Assembly (NCBI RefSeq): GCF_011397635.1
Contig: NC_064760.1
Coordinates: 24,253,356 to 24,317,355 of the forward strand
DNA length: 64,000 nt
Reading direction: 5' to 3'
DNA from: Epinephelus fuscoguttatus
Lineage: Eukaryota > Chordata > Actinopteri > Perciformes > Serranidae
Position numbers and translations under genes: made by a program. This document shows, in pieces, positions 13,801-26,900 of the stretch; position 1 is the first letter of the stretch; each line of letters begins with the position of its first letter. A model generated the notes under the pieces. It was not told the origin of the DNA, ran no database searches, and saw nothing but the letters and a program-made list of their open reading frames with translations.

Positions 13801-14152
13801 AGGGTCATGACACTCTCACTCAACCAAACACACACAACCACAAGGACCATAATTAAACAAACATCCACCCAGTCGCTGAGCGTTGCATATTTATGTACAA
13901 CCTCATCGGTCAAAAGCAATTATCTTCTTCTTCTTCTTCTCAACATCCTCATGGAGCACAATAACATCTCCTGCCAATCAGCGTCAGACAGCGTGCAGTG
14001 CCACTCCTGCAGTACATCTCCATCACGCAGGACTTTTTGCGTTTGCCATTCCCCCTCCCTCGTTGCAGAAACTTATCGTTAGTTTTAATGTCAAATCAAA
14101 TACTCAGATGGTCCCTGTTGTTGTTGAAATTTGTTTCGGTCCTTGATTTAAG
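10801..14152. other. Intergenic, low-complexity tracts
   Basis: Purine-rich runs (11880-12060, 13010-13130, 13330-13470), a CA run near 13655, and a (TTC)n run near 13922. No recognisable exon. Confidence 0.55.
12822..12838. repeat. Poly-C tract
   Basis: Seventeen consecutive C; the complementary G-run could form a quadruplex. Tracts this long are also prone to sequencing error. Confidence 0.9.
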
Positions 14153-14469
14153 TGGCCCGGGTGGCACATTGGTGCAGTGGTTAGCAATGTCGGGCTGGGG
14201 CCCATCTGTGTCAGTTTGCATGTTCTCCTTGTGTCAGCAGGGGTTTTCTCTGGGTTCAGTTCCGAGTTCTCCCACAGTTCAAAGACATGATGGAAAGTCA
14301 TGTGAGTTGGGTTAACTGGGGACACCAATTCGCCTGTAGTCCATGCCTATACTCAGACAGCCTGCCCAGCATATACCCCACCTCTTGCCCAGTGTCAGCC
14401 GGGATAGACTCCAGCACTCCCATGACCCTGAATTGGATAAGTGGTTGCAGATAATTGATGGATGGATAA
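14153..14469 (+). mobile_element. tRNA-headed SINE, family A, copy 2
   Basis: Same order of blocks as the copy at 1466: ggtgcagtggttagcaatgt, then gcatgttctccttgtgtcag, gggatagactccagcactcc, and a (GATG)n tail. The segment just after the A-box is shortened compared with copy 1, removing the expected B-box. It is diverged and inactive in appearance. Confidence 0.82.
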
Positions 14470-14879
14470 TAGCTGGTTCCTTCATGAGTCTGTCATGAGT
14501 TCCTGGTGACGCTGATATTTGATACAGGTGCATGAGGATGACTCCTTCCAAGTTTGACATCTTTGTTTTTTACGTACCACTTCATCAATGCAAAGTGTCC
14601 AAACTTCAACAGGCGGACTTGCCAGATGGCGCAGAGGTGAAGATAAGACAGTCCCACTGCTGGATTGCATATGTTGTTGGATCTGAAGTCAATACTTTGC
14701 ACTTGGTTAATCACAGATGTTTTGTATTATGAAATGTTTTGGCAATCCTTGTCCACAACAATGACAACAAACTCCTGAAGCCACTGAATAACTCGCTATG
14801 AAGGCAGGTGTAGCCCAAAAAACATGACCACTTGATTCACTTTACAAAACCAGGCTTTGGCCTAACAATGACAAGCTAG

Positions 14880-15450
14880 ATTACATGAATAATTACCCTG
14901 ACACAAGTCCAAAGCAGCATCAAACCCTCCAACTTGAAAGTGTCAAAGTAAAGTTATTCCAGTGCTTCAGCTGGGCTATGTATAGAGACAACAGCTGCAA
15001 TGGATTGTGCGACAGAGGAGAGTAAACGTTCATATTCACTGGATTAATCCTGCTAAGCGAGAGAAGGGAGCAGGCTGTGCACCACCAACATCGCCGCTAA
15101 TAAAAACAATATTTTGCTTTTCTCTTCATCTCAACCACGGCTCACTATCGTACAAACGGCTCTCCGCTAATTAATTCCTGCTCTTACTTAGTTGCAGCTG
15201 TCGATTCTCTCATCTCGCAGACGCGGACAAGTGGCGAACAGGTTCTCATTTCAAAGCCCGGCACACTGTACGCATTCCTTGACTTCGCATGGGCCCCCCT
15301 GTCATCAAAGGGCCTTTATTAAGTGTCTCATACATTTACACATTGGGGAACAGTTTAAACTTGGCCCATGATTAACAGAGTAGGGATATCTATCCCAGAA
15401 ACCGATGTTAGCCTGACATCTCAACATCTGATGTGAAGTTTAAGGCCCAT
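14880..15450. promoter_or_regulatory. Candidate conserved non-coding enhancer island
   Basis: A complex-sequence stretch without repeats in a repeat-rich area, dense in homeodomain-type motifs: a palindromic GGATTAATCC (15041-15050, OTX/PITX type), ctaattaattc near 15167, and further ATTA and AAT-rich sites to 15380. Conservation cannot be tested here. It lies about 6 kb upstream of fgf18. Confidence 0.35.
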
Positions 15451-16776
15451 GTCTGCAGGTATTAATCAAAGCCAAAAGCCTATTTCTCCCTCCAGAGATC
15501 CCACATATACACAGACCCGCTTCCCCCCTCCCATCCAAACATATACAGCCCATATCTTATAGTCAAAGCTAATTGGACACAATCCACCGCACTTGACACA
15601 TCTGAAAACTCCAGATCTGTGTGTCACCAGGATGATGGATTGCATTTATACTGTTCAAAGTTTTCACAGTGTCTAACACTTTAGAGCACACCGCGGGGGG
15701 ATGATATCGCCTGTCTGCCAACTTGTCTTTGACTCCATCCAAACAAAGAATATCTAAACTTGACTCCTCACCCACACAACAACAACTGTCACAATGAGTC
15801 AACAACTGGCCCATGGCTCAGAACACTTCGAGCTCTGAGTAAGGTTCCACTCCAGTCACCCATAACACAGAGTCCAGCACACCATGCCTTTCCTCCACGA
15901 TGACCTTGGGGTCAGGCAAGAATGCCCTCATATAATGAGAGTGCTGTTTGGGGATTTGTTGGACTGTGATAGAGAAAGGGCAAGCACACGCAATGCACCC
16001 TGGGTCTTTGTCTGGTTGCTGACGGTATTGACGAGCACTGATCGATGTTAATTGCTAGACAGAATGGCCATATTGACCAGGCTCCCTGGATGAAGAAGCC
16101 TGCAGGCCCAGTCAAAGAGAGAGAGAGAGAGAGATACACAGAGTAAAAGCTGCTGGGCCCAGACCTACAGCAGCTACAGGGCCCCAGACACACACACACA
16201 CACGGCTCTCATTCACTTTAATGAGTCGAGAGAGGAGCACAAAGGCATAACGTCCATCAATGCCAAGTCTATTCAACACAACAGAGGGTATATGCAAAAA
16301 ATAAGTATCCTGGTGTGTGTGCCTTTGTGTGTGTTTATGCACACGTGAGTGCATGCACGTGTGCATTTAGGAATAATGCTTGTGGCAAAGTTGGTCCGCG
16401 TAAAAGGAGCGAGGATTTTTGAGTGCAGAGAAACGGGAAGGGGACATCCATGTATGTGAGGATGTGTGTGCATACAAGTTTGTGTGTGTGTGTGTGTGTG
16501 TGTGTCTTAGCTAAGGATCAATAGGCAGGAGCTGCAGAGGCAAAGACATGGGCAATCAATATGCTGGCTGCAAACAGAGGGAGGGACAGAGTGAGCAGAT
16601 AAAAAACAGCCGGGGAGATTAAAGAGACAGATAGGGAGGACAGAAAATGAATGAGCAAGAGTGATGTGACAGAAGGAGAGAGGGAGAGGAAGAAAAGGTC
16701 TGGTTGGTTTACAACCTTTGTTTTCTTTCAAACTTCGTTATTTTGTCAGATAAGGTAGGTGGAATGTCATTTCTGA

Positions 16777-17403
16777 ACCAAAAATGTTGGCACTGTACGT
16801 TTCTGCAAACCACAGATTTCTTACATGTGTAGGTTTCAAGATATGTATCATATCAAAGGTTTCTAAAGTGGTGTAGTGAGCTGACTGTCATCTGGAGGTG
16901 GGGGGGATGGTGAACGGCATGTCACCTGGGCGAGACACCTGCCAAGCTGCAGACCAATGGAGACCACTGTTCAAGACGAACAAGCATCAAAACTGGTTGT
17001 GATTTAATGAATAATAGCTGCGTTTCCAGCGGATTTTTAGACACCAAATGTGCGTGTTTTGTAGCGACCTGTCACTGTTTTTCAAGCAGGAATAGTACAA
17101 TGAAAAGCTGTTGTTTTTAACTGAGACATCACTGCATTTCTTGTCAAGATAGTGGCAAAATGTGATTGTTTTTTACTGACATGTGGTTGCTTTTTCCAGA
17201 GGGGCCCCCAAAACTGGGCAGTTTAAGCCAAAACAAGATCTTTTCCCAACCATTACCAACTGGTATTTGTGCCTAAACCTAACCACACGTTAACCACAGC
17301 GTTGTTGAATCGTAAAGTTTCAACATATTCGCCACACAATAACGTGCACATGTACTTATCCGTGGTTTGTAGAAACACACAATGCCAACTTTTTTTTTCT
17401 GGC
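16777..17403. mobile_element. MITE-like TIR element
   Basis: The left end aaaaatgttggcactgtacg continues tttctgcaaaccaca; the right end in complement reads aaaaagttggcattgtgtgt, tttctacaaaccacg. About 627 bp. It contains a minus-oriented dispersed block (17219-17289) also found near 7485 and 47536. Confidence 0.78.
17219..17289 (-). repeat. Dispersed block, copy 2
   Basis: Read on the minus strand: gtggttaggtttaggcacaa, then gggaaaagatcttgttttgg and cttaaac. It is homologous to the block at 7485 and embedded in the 16777-17403 TIR element. Confidence 0.7.
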
Positions 17404-18137
17404 AATTGTGTTGCTCCAAACCCAAGAATTGTTTCTCCATCAAACTCAAAATAAGGAGCAGGCAAAGTCATTTCTAAGACTCGCAGCTACTGCTTTGTTT
17501 GGTGAGGAACCAATCACAGTTCTAATTGAGGTATGAACAATGTGTTTTTCCAAGTGTATAATGTATGACTCCAGATGTGAACGGGGCTCCGTTTAATTTT
17601 GTGCTTTGTTTTCTTTTTGTATTTCAACCAAAACTTATGTTCATAGTGCTGTGCCAGGTTGTGTCAGAAGAATCTTCCTGTAGCATAAATTTGACAGATT
17701 TACAACGGGAGTAAGATTATCTCTGCATCGGGATCCTTTGGGAAAATCTACTACTATCTACAAATCCACAGCTACTGTTAAATCAGGCTTTCGTGCACAG
17801 TGTGTGAACAGAGTTGAGCCCCTCTGTCTGCTTTTTCTTACTCCACCATTGTACCAAGATGTGCTATAGTCCCTGTTCTGAACCCTTCCATCTGGGCTTA
17901 AGAGTACCAGACGGGCCTCATTCCTCATCACCAGAATGTGGTTCAAATCCCTCTCCACAACATTTACACTCGTGTCCCTTGCAGCAGTGCGGTGAGCGGC
18001 GAAAAAGCACCCAGACACAGGTGCAAAGACAGAGAGAGCCAGTAGTAGGAAAGAAGGCCAGAGGCTTGTCTATGGAGCATGACTGGAAAGGCATTCAACC
18101 ACAGTACCCCTACCCAGCCCAGCTCAACCCTGTCCAG

Positions 18138-18143
<6 letters not shown>

Positions 18144-18175
<32 letters not shown>

Positions 18176-18329
18176 TTTGAAAGTACAATGTTGAAAAGAA
18201 TAAGCCTACACTTGGAGCCAAGATAACTGTCCCTGATGTATGAGGCCAACCCCCTCCCACCTCTATTACACACACACACACACACACTCACTCACATGCA
18301 CAAATTTACACTCTTTTCCCCCTATTCTT

Positions 18330-18377
<48 letters not shown>
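18144..18377. repeat. (TG)n-(CA)n-(TG)n microsatellite cluster upstream of fgf18
   Basis: A TG run (18144-18174), a CA run (18268-18288) and a long TG run (18334-18377) within 235 bp. The opposite orientations allow hairpin pairing. It is about 2.5 kb upstream of the fgf18 ATG. Confidence 0.9.
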
Positions 18378-18379
<2 letters not shown>

Positions 18380-20923
18380 TGAATGAAAGGTATGGCAGGA
18401 GTGTTGTGTTGGCTTGGCTGACCGTCTGCGGTTGTGCGGCGGTGAGAGGGAGTTTTGGGAGCGCAGAGCGGGCGTTGCTGCCGAAATCCCTGAGAAATGT
18501 TCGTTTTGGATCCGTGTCCGTGCTTACATACCGCCCTCCCGACTGTCTCTCATTCTCCGTTTCATTTTTCCCTCTTAAGGTTTAACTTAAAAGTTATGAA
18601 ATGGGGAGTCAAAATACATCACTTGAAAGCGCGGCGGCTCTGAAGGTTGTGTGTGTGTGAGTGCACTGCCCTCCACCCTCTCATCCTGAGTCCGGGGCCA
18701 CTGAGGCTGCAGGGGTGAGGTTATCTACGGGGGAGATAGTGGAGGGCAAGAAGTGCGCTCGGTTTTAAGACAGATGTTCACTTGACTGAGACAGGTGTCT
18801 TTGTTTTGTGGAGATCTTTAAAAGAACACAGAAAAAAAGTTGTTGCTTCTTTCTCTTTCTGTCACATTCATTTACTTTAAAATCCTATTTCCTGGACACA
18901 AATGAAATCCTCCCGGCACCATGACATCATTCAAATTGTTTCCAATGAATTTTCTTGTTTCAGGAATTCCCACAAACAAACATTATTTGAAACAAGACAG
19001 AATAGCATAATAGCCCAAAAGAAAATTGCCTGATGTGTAAAAATTACAGAAACAAGTTGCTTTGATGTAAACAAGTAAAATTATCTCACCTCGTTAGCAG
19101 ATGTTTTTCACATAGAACAGAACACTTGTTAAAATTTATATTTTTGCAGTGTAAGTTGGGTCGGCATCGCATAGCGACTGACTAATCCCATTTTGATCCA
19201 ATAAGTGTGCATGTGCGTGTGTGTGAGGCAGAGAGAGAAGGAGAGGGGAGAGAGAAAGAGAGGTGGGAGGGAGTGAGGAGAGGAGAGGAGGGAGGGAGGA
19301 TTGATCCGCGTCTGTTAAAATCTTGTTCTGGTTTTTCTTGGAGTGAGGTCTGTGCCTGCCGACGCGCCTCTCCTGTGCAGCCCCCCTCAAGAAGAGCTTT
19401 TTATGGAAGGGAACCTTGGAATTTTTGAAAGGGAGAAGGATCTGCATAATACCAGTGAAGTGGATAAAAAACGCACGGCTGGGCTCTTTTTGCTTTCTCT
19501 CTTGCGTTTTCTGCTCTGGTGTCTGAATGAAACAGGGAGGCAAATATAAGGGGAAGGGGCACGGTGCAGGTTCTGGACTGGGAGTCGATCTGTCAGTGTG
19601 ATTTTTTTTTTGGGTAAACACGTCTCCAGTGCGCCCGTTTTAACTTTTATTTCTTCAGAAACTGGTGAGCTCGACTCCTCTCCTCTTGCACGGCGGAGTT
19701 CGTTTTTCTCGGAACGAGGAGACTTTCGTGTTTTTCCCCCCTCTGAGAAACTGCTTAAACTTTCTACGTTTAAAAAAATAAATAAAAAGATCGGATTGCA
19801 TTTTCCCCCTTCAAACATTTTGGAGGTGATGTCATCGTGCTGTGTTTTGGCTGGTATTGTGTCGAGAAGGCGCAGGGAGGACTGCTGCAGCCAGGCGGTA
19901 ACCAGCGGCTGAGGCAAGCGGGGAAGTCCGGAAAATCAGGTGCAAAGTGCGGCTGTCATTTCCTCGCGGTGTCGCGGGTGGCTGAGTCCGCCACCCAGTC
20001 ACAGCTGTTCCCATCCTCTCCAGCCACCCCTCCCTCCCTCGTCTTTCTCTCCCCTTTATTATCCCCTCCCATTTTCATTCACCACTCTCCATATACCCCT
20101 CTGAGCTGGACCGCTCCGGGACCTTATCGCCCTCTTTGTCGGACACTGTTGGTTGGTGTCACCTGAGCCACAGACCCGTTGAGCCAGCGTGGGGGCGCAG
20201 TCATGACCGAGGCAGCCCTGCATTACCCTGCGCCCGCAGAGCCCCCGTCTCCAGCTCGCCATTTGCTCCATCAGCCAGCCCAGGTAGCCCACCTCCAACA
20301 GCTCCTGACCCTGCTCTGCTGGGACTAAACCTGCCTGCTACTCCTGTCTGTACCGGAACAAACACTCCACCACTTTCTTTTATCATCTCACCGACTACAG
20401 AATTCATTTTGGTGACCAGAAGCTTTCTGTTGCGCTGAAACGTTACGCATTGGATTACGCAGAAGATTACGCACGCACCGCATCTGTCCACAGGGCTGAG
20501 CATCACTCTAAGGGTCAACAAGGTCGATTGGAGTTGGTTATCTGTGACGCGTGAGCGCGCTTTCACCTGTTCCTCTCCTTGTCGGGGACGCGCAGCCTTT
20601 AAAACCCTAACCTTCCCCCTTTGCTCCCCCGCCCATCCGTCTCTCCACCGGTCTGGACAGCTGTTAGAGGTTGCCCGGCGGTCACAGTGGCACAGTTACC
20701 CCAGCCTCACACCCCACATTGCCCGCGCCCGCACATTTACCCACGCCGGGAGAACCGGGGCACGCCGCCGCCGATGCCAACGGGAGTGTCCGCTGACTCT
20801 TTGACTCTGCACAACATCCAGCGGATTCAAAACACAGAGGGGAACTCTCCGGACTGTCGGACTGGCTCAGACCGAGCGAGGAGACTGTCTCTGGGACACG
20901 TTCCATAGTGGAGGGGGGAAGCA
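18380..20923 (+). promoter_or_regulatory. fgf18: fgf18 5' flank and probable 5'UTR
   Basis: Upstream of the fgf18 ATG the sequence becomes GC-richer with many CpGs, especially about 19650-20900, as expected for a developmental-gene promoter and 5'UTR. A weak TATA-like aatataag lies at 19543-19550. The transcription start cannot be fixed from sequence. Several upstream ATGs precede the main start, for example at 19827 and 20202; the latter opens a short uORF. A purine-rich GA tract covers about 19225-19300. No other gene was recognised here. Confidence 0.5.
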
Positions 20924-20955
20924 ATGTGGCCCCTTCTTTCCACGCTGACCGTCTT
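20924..20955 (+). CDS. fgf18: fgf18 coding exon 1
   Basis: Ten codons plus two bases: MWPLLSTLTV and the first two bases of Leu11. A gtaagt donor follows at 20956. A very short first coding exon carrying only the start of the signal peptide is typical of the FGF8/17/18 subfamily. Confidence 0.93.
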
Positions 20956-23900
20956 GTAAGTCACTTTTATCACTTATCATGTAAAAATCTTGTTTATCAG
21001 CTCAGGTCTTATCTCTGTCTTCGGCTGTTTAAACTAGTTTCGTGACAGGCCTATAGCTACAGACGAAGATGATGGAGAGGAAGGTTGCAGTGTCTAACGA
21101 TTACATCACTCCTCATCAGTCCCCATAGAAAACATGCCACGGAAGGCCCTGTTTTGATTGGCTGACAGTTCAGGGTCACTGGGTCAGAGTCAGGGCCCTG
21201 TTACTCATAAAACCTGCCATAAACATCTCCATCACCATCTGCACTTACTTCAGGGATGGCCAAGCTGGCTTAGGAAAGGCCATTTTCCCATCGCCAAGAA
21301 AATACTTTTTTTCCCCTATTGAAAATATTTCAGAAGTTGAGTCAAATAACACCGGCTTTATCTAGTGGGATAGGAAAATGATAAAGTGCCAAGAGCAAAT
21401 CTAAGGGAGGAGGATACAGACTCAGGGGGCTTGAGTTTGCCCATTTGAGGTGTGTCTTGTTAAAAGCCAAGGGATTTATTTTTCTTTCTTTGTGTCGGCT
21501 GTACTTCTCCCAGATGGCAGTCATCTCCAGATACTTCTCATTCCTCACACAACCTGGACAGGGTGTGTGCTGCTGCTGCTGCTGCTGGTGTCTGCCTGAC
21601 TTTCTCTCTCTTCGTCTGTGTCTCCCTCACACTCTCTCCACTTACCCACCTAACTGCCTACATCTGTCTTCCTGTCTTGCCTATACCCCGTTTTTCCACA
21701 GATACTTGCTCAGATAAAAAGTATGAATTAATAACTGATGAATGATGGCGCCCCTGGCAGTATCTGAGGAGGAGCAGTCTCACTGTTTAGTCTGCTGGTT
21801 TTAGTTTAGGTTTTTCAGAGCCAATCATCTTTCCATTCATTTCCTTCTTGCCTATCAGTGTTACCACAGCCACTTCATTTCATCCGTGTTGTTTTACCAG
21901 CATGATCTTACTGAATGTCTTCAGCCAACAAGAAAAGCCAAGGGCCTTTTGCCACAACAACCTGTTAACTGCTCTTCTCATAAAGCCGCAGCTCCATGTT
22001 GAGGCCCTGTGCTTCCCTAACCATTGCTCCACCATGGGCCCTATTACTGCTGATACCACTCACACGCCCACTAGCCTAACCACTATTCTTCACCGAGGCC
22101 CGCTGCTGAACATCTGAAACTCTTGCACCATGCCGAAGCCCACTGCTCCAGTGTTGGCCTACCACGCTAACCACTGCTACACACAGCTGAAACCGCCGCT
22201 CTGTGCTGAGTCCCACCAGGCCGACCGCTCTCACTCCACGCTGCTGCCCAGTCCTCGGTGCTGAGGCCTGCTAGTCTAACCGCAGCCTCCATATGGTAGA
22301 TCTGCTGGGACGCAGGTTTATGATGTCAGACCTTTGCTTGTTTTGGCAGCCGGCCAAGGCGCACCGGGCTTTCCCTCTCTCCATACCTTCTTCTGTCTTT
22401 ACTCTCCCCAACTTTTACTCGGCGCTCTCTTATTCTCTCGTTTTCTCATCCCTCCCCCACCCCTGGCTGCTCCTGTCTCCCTCTTTCCTCTCTCCTTCTC
22501 TTTCTCTCTGTGGCTGGCATAATATGGAGTGTCTGTGGTTTTTGTGGGAGCGGGGGAATCCAGTGCCGAGGCACTTTTCCTGCAGTGTCCTCGGCGGCAG
22601 TGCAGCCGTGGTGTTTTAACAGCTGAGAGTCCTCACAATGCACAGGCGCTCAGGTTTTTTCGGCTGCGCAGGCAAAATGTGAGGGCCAACACTCTATTGC
22701 ATTGCCCAGGATATCTGCATCTATTAGAACGAGTCAGGGGCCAAAACACCAGCTATGGGAAAGAAATGTTGAGAAAGAGAAACGAGATGAGAAAGAGTGG
22801 GGATGAGAGAAAGCAAGCATATGTACATATGTGTGTGTTAGTCAGGAGGCAATGACATGTGTTACGATGTGCACAAGTTAACCCCCCCTTCTTTCATTCC
22901 CATTATTTATCTTTTTGTCTACTTCTCACGCCAGACCACACTCTGTGGTTACACTACTGTCTCTCATTTTGCCACTTTTTCTCCTCCTTCCTTCAAGATG
23001 TAACCTTAGTTCTTTTTCACCGTCTCCTTCTCACATCTGTGTATCTTCCTTCTGATTTTATCTTTCACCTCTCTTACTATCTGTCAGCCTTCTCTTGCTT
23101 CATCTCCCCTTTATTTATTCTTACATCACCTTCCCTCTCCCTATCCCTTTGTGTACCTCTCAGTCTCCCTCTCTCTCTCCTCCTCGCTATCTCCCTCTCT
23201 CAGCAGCGCGTATGTCTCTGCTTTGGCCCAGCTGTCAGCTGCCTGCTCCTCCTGTACACACACATCCACCCTGCACACATCTGCACATCTGTGTGCATGC
23301 CCATGACAGTGTGGAGGAGTCACCCTGCTAACCCCAAACATAAAGGAAGAAGGGAGGCAGGGAACGATAGGAGAAAGGTAGAGTGGACAGAGACAGGGAG
23401 GAAGAGATAAGGTAGAAAAGAGATAGGGAGGACAACAAGTCAGAGAGAAAGAGTGGAGCACAGAGAGACGGAGAGAGAAAAGGCATGCAGAGAGATAGCA
23501 GACGATGAGGTGGGGAAAGACAGAATTCGTAGAATTGCTTTTCAGCCCACACACTTGGTTCTGAACTTCATCATGTCTTCAGCCACTAATTCAGAACAGT
23601 TCAAGGACTGCCAGAGTAGTTTTTGCGCAATACAATCACTCCCTTACTAAAGCTGTGAATAACATTTGATACATTCAAGGTCAAGGTCTAAACTTTAATT
23701 AAGGAATGTGATAAAGTGAGACAAATTTTAATTGTAACTATAACCAGCTGTCTCAATCACAGATGTCTCTGAAAGTCCACATCAGAGGAACAAGTAATAA
23801 TGCATAAAAGTTATTTTTTAAAAGAACAATGCACATTAATTCTGCATGCTACGTCACCATGGTTACTCTGCACCAATTGATTCCTCCATTAATCATCTTT

Positions 23901-26900
23901 CCACAGCTCATGTTCTCACTTATTCATAGCATCTCTAAATGTAACCACAGTCCACCGCTCTCCAAAGCCACATCACAGCAGAGTGTACACCTGTAGTCCA
24001 GCCCAGCTGTCTACATACACAGAGCAGCCAAATAAGCCAGCCCAGTCCCTTAGATGTCCAAACCAAAACATGTTCTAGTTGTCTCGGCATGTTTGCCATT
24101 TCGCCACGGTCCAATCAGGTCATTTGGAGGCCAGATTTTGGTGTGGCGAAAGTCAGGAACGGGTCAGAAAGTGGGTTTGGACAGAAGGCTGGTAGCGTTA
24201 CGATAAACAGTGCCCTGGGTGTTGTCTGTCTGCCGATGCCTGGACATCTGCCTGTCTGTATGTCATGTCCCCGTGCCAGCCACACACCCAGCAGTGTGAG
24301 TAATCACCCAATAAGGAAAAGACATGTTGAACAGAAAGAACGGCAGAGAAGAAAGAGATGGAAATCATGGTGTCACGCATGACTCTTCCAACATTCAATG
24401 TTGCTTACATATTTCTGAACTCATCTGTTTCTACTTTTTCCCAGATGTATCCAGATGTTGCTGGTGATGTGCAATCCATTACAGGTAAGAGTCTGCATGC
24501 ATGTCAGAGAGCAGCCATACATTATAAAAGACAACTTGTATATTGGTAGTATCTGCAGTTTTTCAACCCTGTTCATGACTCTATAAATGTATGTGTGTGC
24601 CAACTTCTGGGTGTGTGTCTGCCTCTGTGCGTGTGTGTGTGAATCCAGCAGGTACTTGGTGTGGATGGGGTCAACTTCAGTGTGCATGTGGAGAACCAGA
24701 CGCAGGTGCGAGACACCATGAGTCGGCGACACCACCGGGTCTACCAGCTCTACAGCCGCACCAGCGGCAAACACGTCCAGGTGCTGGGACGCAGAATCAG
24801 CGCTAGAGGAGAAGATGGAGACAAATTTGGTAAGACACACACACAGGCACACACTCTGGTACATGTGAATGTATGCACAGTTAGATGCTTCCCTGCACAC
24901 ACATGCACACTCACACTGACTAACGGCTGCAAGTACAAAGACTTGAAGGTTGACCAAGTGCATGCATGAATGGATACAGAATGCAACTGTGCAGGCACAC
25001 TCACAAAAGCACACACACATGCCTCCCCAGGCTTTGGCAGAGGGGCAGTGGAGCTTGTCTTGGGAGTACAAAGACCTCATCGACTGGCTGCTGACTCAAT
25101 GATTCACAAGAGAGCAAAAGAAAGAGAGAAAGAAAGAGGGAGAGAGAAAGAGGACAGAAGGTGTTAGTGAAAAAAGTGAGTTAGCGGGAGAAGCCTGGCA
25201 GGTAGCGTGTCGGACCGAGTGTTAGAAACTCATCTCCGTCATCGATCCCTCCATTGATTTCTCATCCTCCCTGTTGTCTCCTCTGGATTTAAAACAGCAG
25301 GCTTCCTCTCCCCCCCACCATCCTCCAACACTCCCTCTGTCCATCCCCCACTCCCTCCTCCTCTCCACCTTTCTCCGTCTGTAATGATGTCGAACCCATT
25401 CTTAAACCACACACAGAATCAATGAGCAGAAGAAAGCCAGAAAGCAAGAGTTCATATTTCTGTATGTGCTTCAGCGGTGGCTCACATTGCACACCCCGTC
25501 GATTCACAAACATGTCAGGTCACTCACACGCCACTTCAAGCCGTAGGTGGGACCCTCCTAAGCCGAACAATCCACCCAAAACTGACCAACTACGGCGATG
25601 AGGTATTACACAAGGGAACCAAGAGCAGAGAGAGAAGAAATAAAGCAAAGAAGGGGCGGGAGCATGAAGGTATAAACATGAAGCGAAAGAGCAGAAGGGA
25701 GACGAGAGGAGAGTTGGGGGAAGAGAGAGGAAGAGGGCAAGAGGGAGGGAGGTATTGATTTCTCTTGACCCCTTTGTTGACTAAGGTCATGTAGGAACCA
25801 TTTTAGGGATTTATTTTTAAACAGGCAAAAGCGCTCTCTGAAGATGTGTACTTGGTGAAGCGGTATTGCCTGGAAGGATGAACATGCATGCACCTGCACA
25901 CACACAGATACACAGATGTGCATGCGCACGCGCACTCACCTTAAAACAACAGTATCGCAGACACTCAGTCTGAGTGTTCTCCCGCTCCTCCCAGCCCTCC
26001 GTGCTCTGTCTACTCTTGGCTGTTATCTTTTTTACGAGGCCCATTTGTGGTCAGCGGCCTCACATCCATGTGTGTGACCGGGCTTATCTGACAACCATCT
26101 GTCCAGCAAGAGACATTTACATCGGCCTGTGATTTATCAGCAGGTTTAATAGCAGCTATGAATCCTGAAACTGTGATTTAATGTGAATGCCTTATCTGGT
26201 TATAAAAACACAAATCTGATTTAATGCTGGCTGGTAATCTGTGCAATTAGTGTCACACTACTTGGCTGTGGGCTTGTTTGTGTAAGCTTGAATGTTGTTC
26301 TTTGCTTTGGCAAATAATCCTGGACAATATGAAACAAAGTGAGCTCTAAATCTGGGTTATCTTTATCTTCCTTCCTCTAATATTTGTGTGATACAAACTA
26401 ATTAGGGATGTCAGTTTCAGTTAATTTTGCTTTCAAGAGCCTGACACCCATTGACCAGTGTCTAACTTTTAATTTAAAAAAAAAAAAGCAAAATGAAGTG
26501 AGATATAATAGACCTTTCTTTTAGTCTGGCACTCAATTGACTCAGTCACTTTAGCACCACATTTCAAAGCGCTATCCATTTAGAGGTAATCAAATGTTAA
26601 TGCTTTGGGTTGTAAATCTCTTGCCTTTTAATATCTGTTGGCTTTGCTAACAGACAGGTTAGCTCGCTGCAATAAGATGTGGAAACATACAGTGCCCATT
26701 GCCCACCCTCTTGCCTGCCTTGGCTGCTCTCTACTGTACACCCGGGTTAGGTGGGAGCTAGCTAGCAGCACCACTCATTCGCTATTATTGCTTGTAATGC
26801 TGCCTGGCGGCAGGACAGTGTTGCTGTGGAGACATGGCAGCATCCCTGTGGTCTTCCCCAAGGTAGCCCTGGTGAGGACAGCAGCTTTACTTTGAGCCAC

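Noticed and set aside
13453-14082. 209-codon plus-strand open frame
   Set aside because: Built from CA, Ser/Thr and Leu-rich low-complexity translation, with no splice context or family resemblance.
24421-25080. 219-codon minus-strand open frame
   Set aside because: Antisense to fgf18 exons 2-3 and to CA repeats; the Cys/Val/His-rich product is typical of translated microsatellite.
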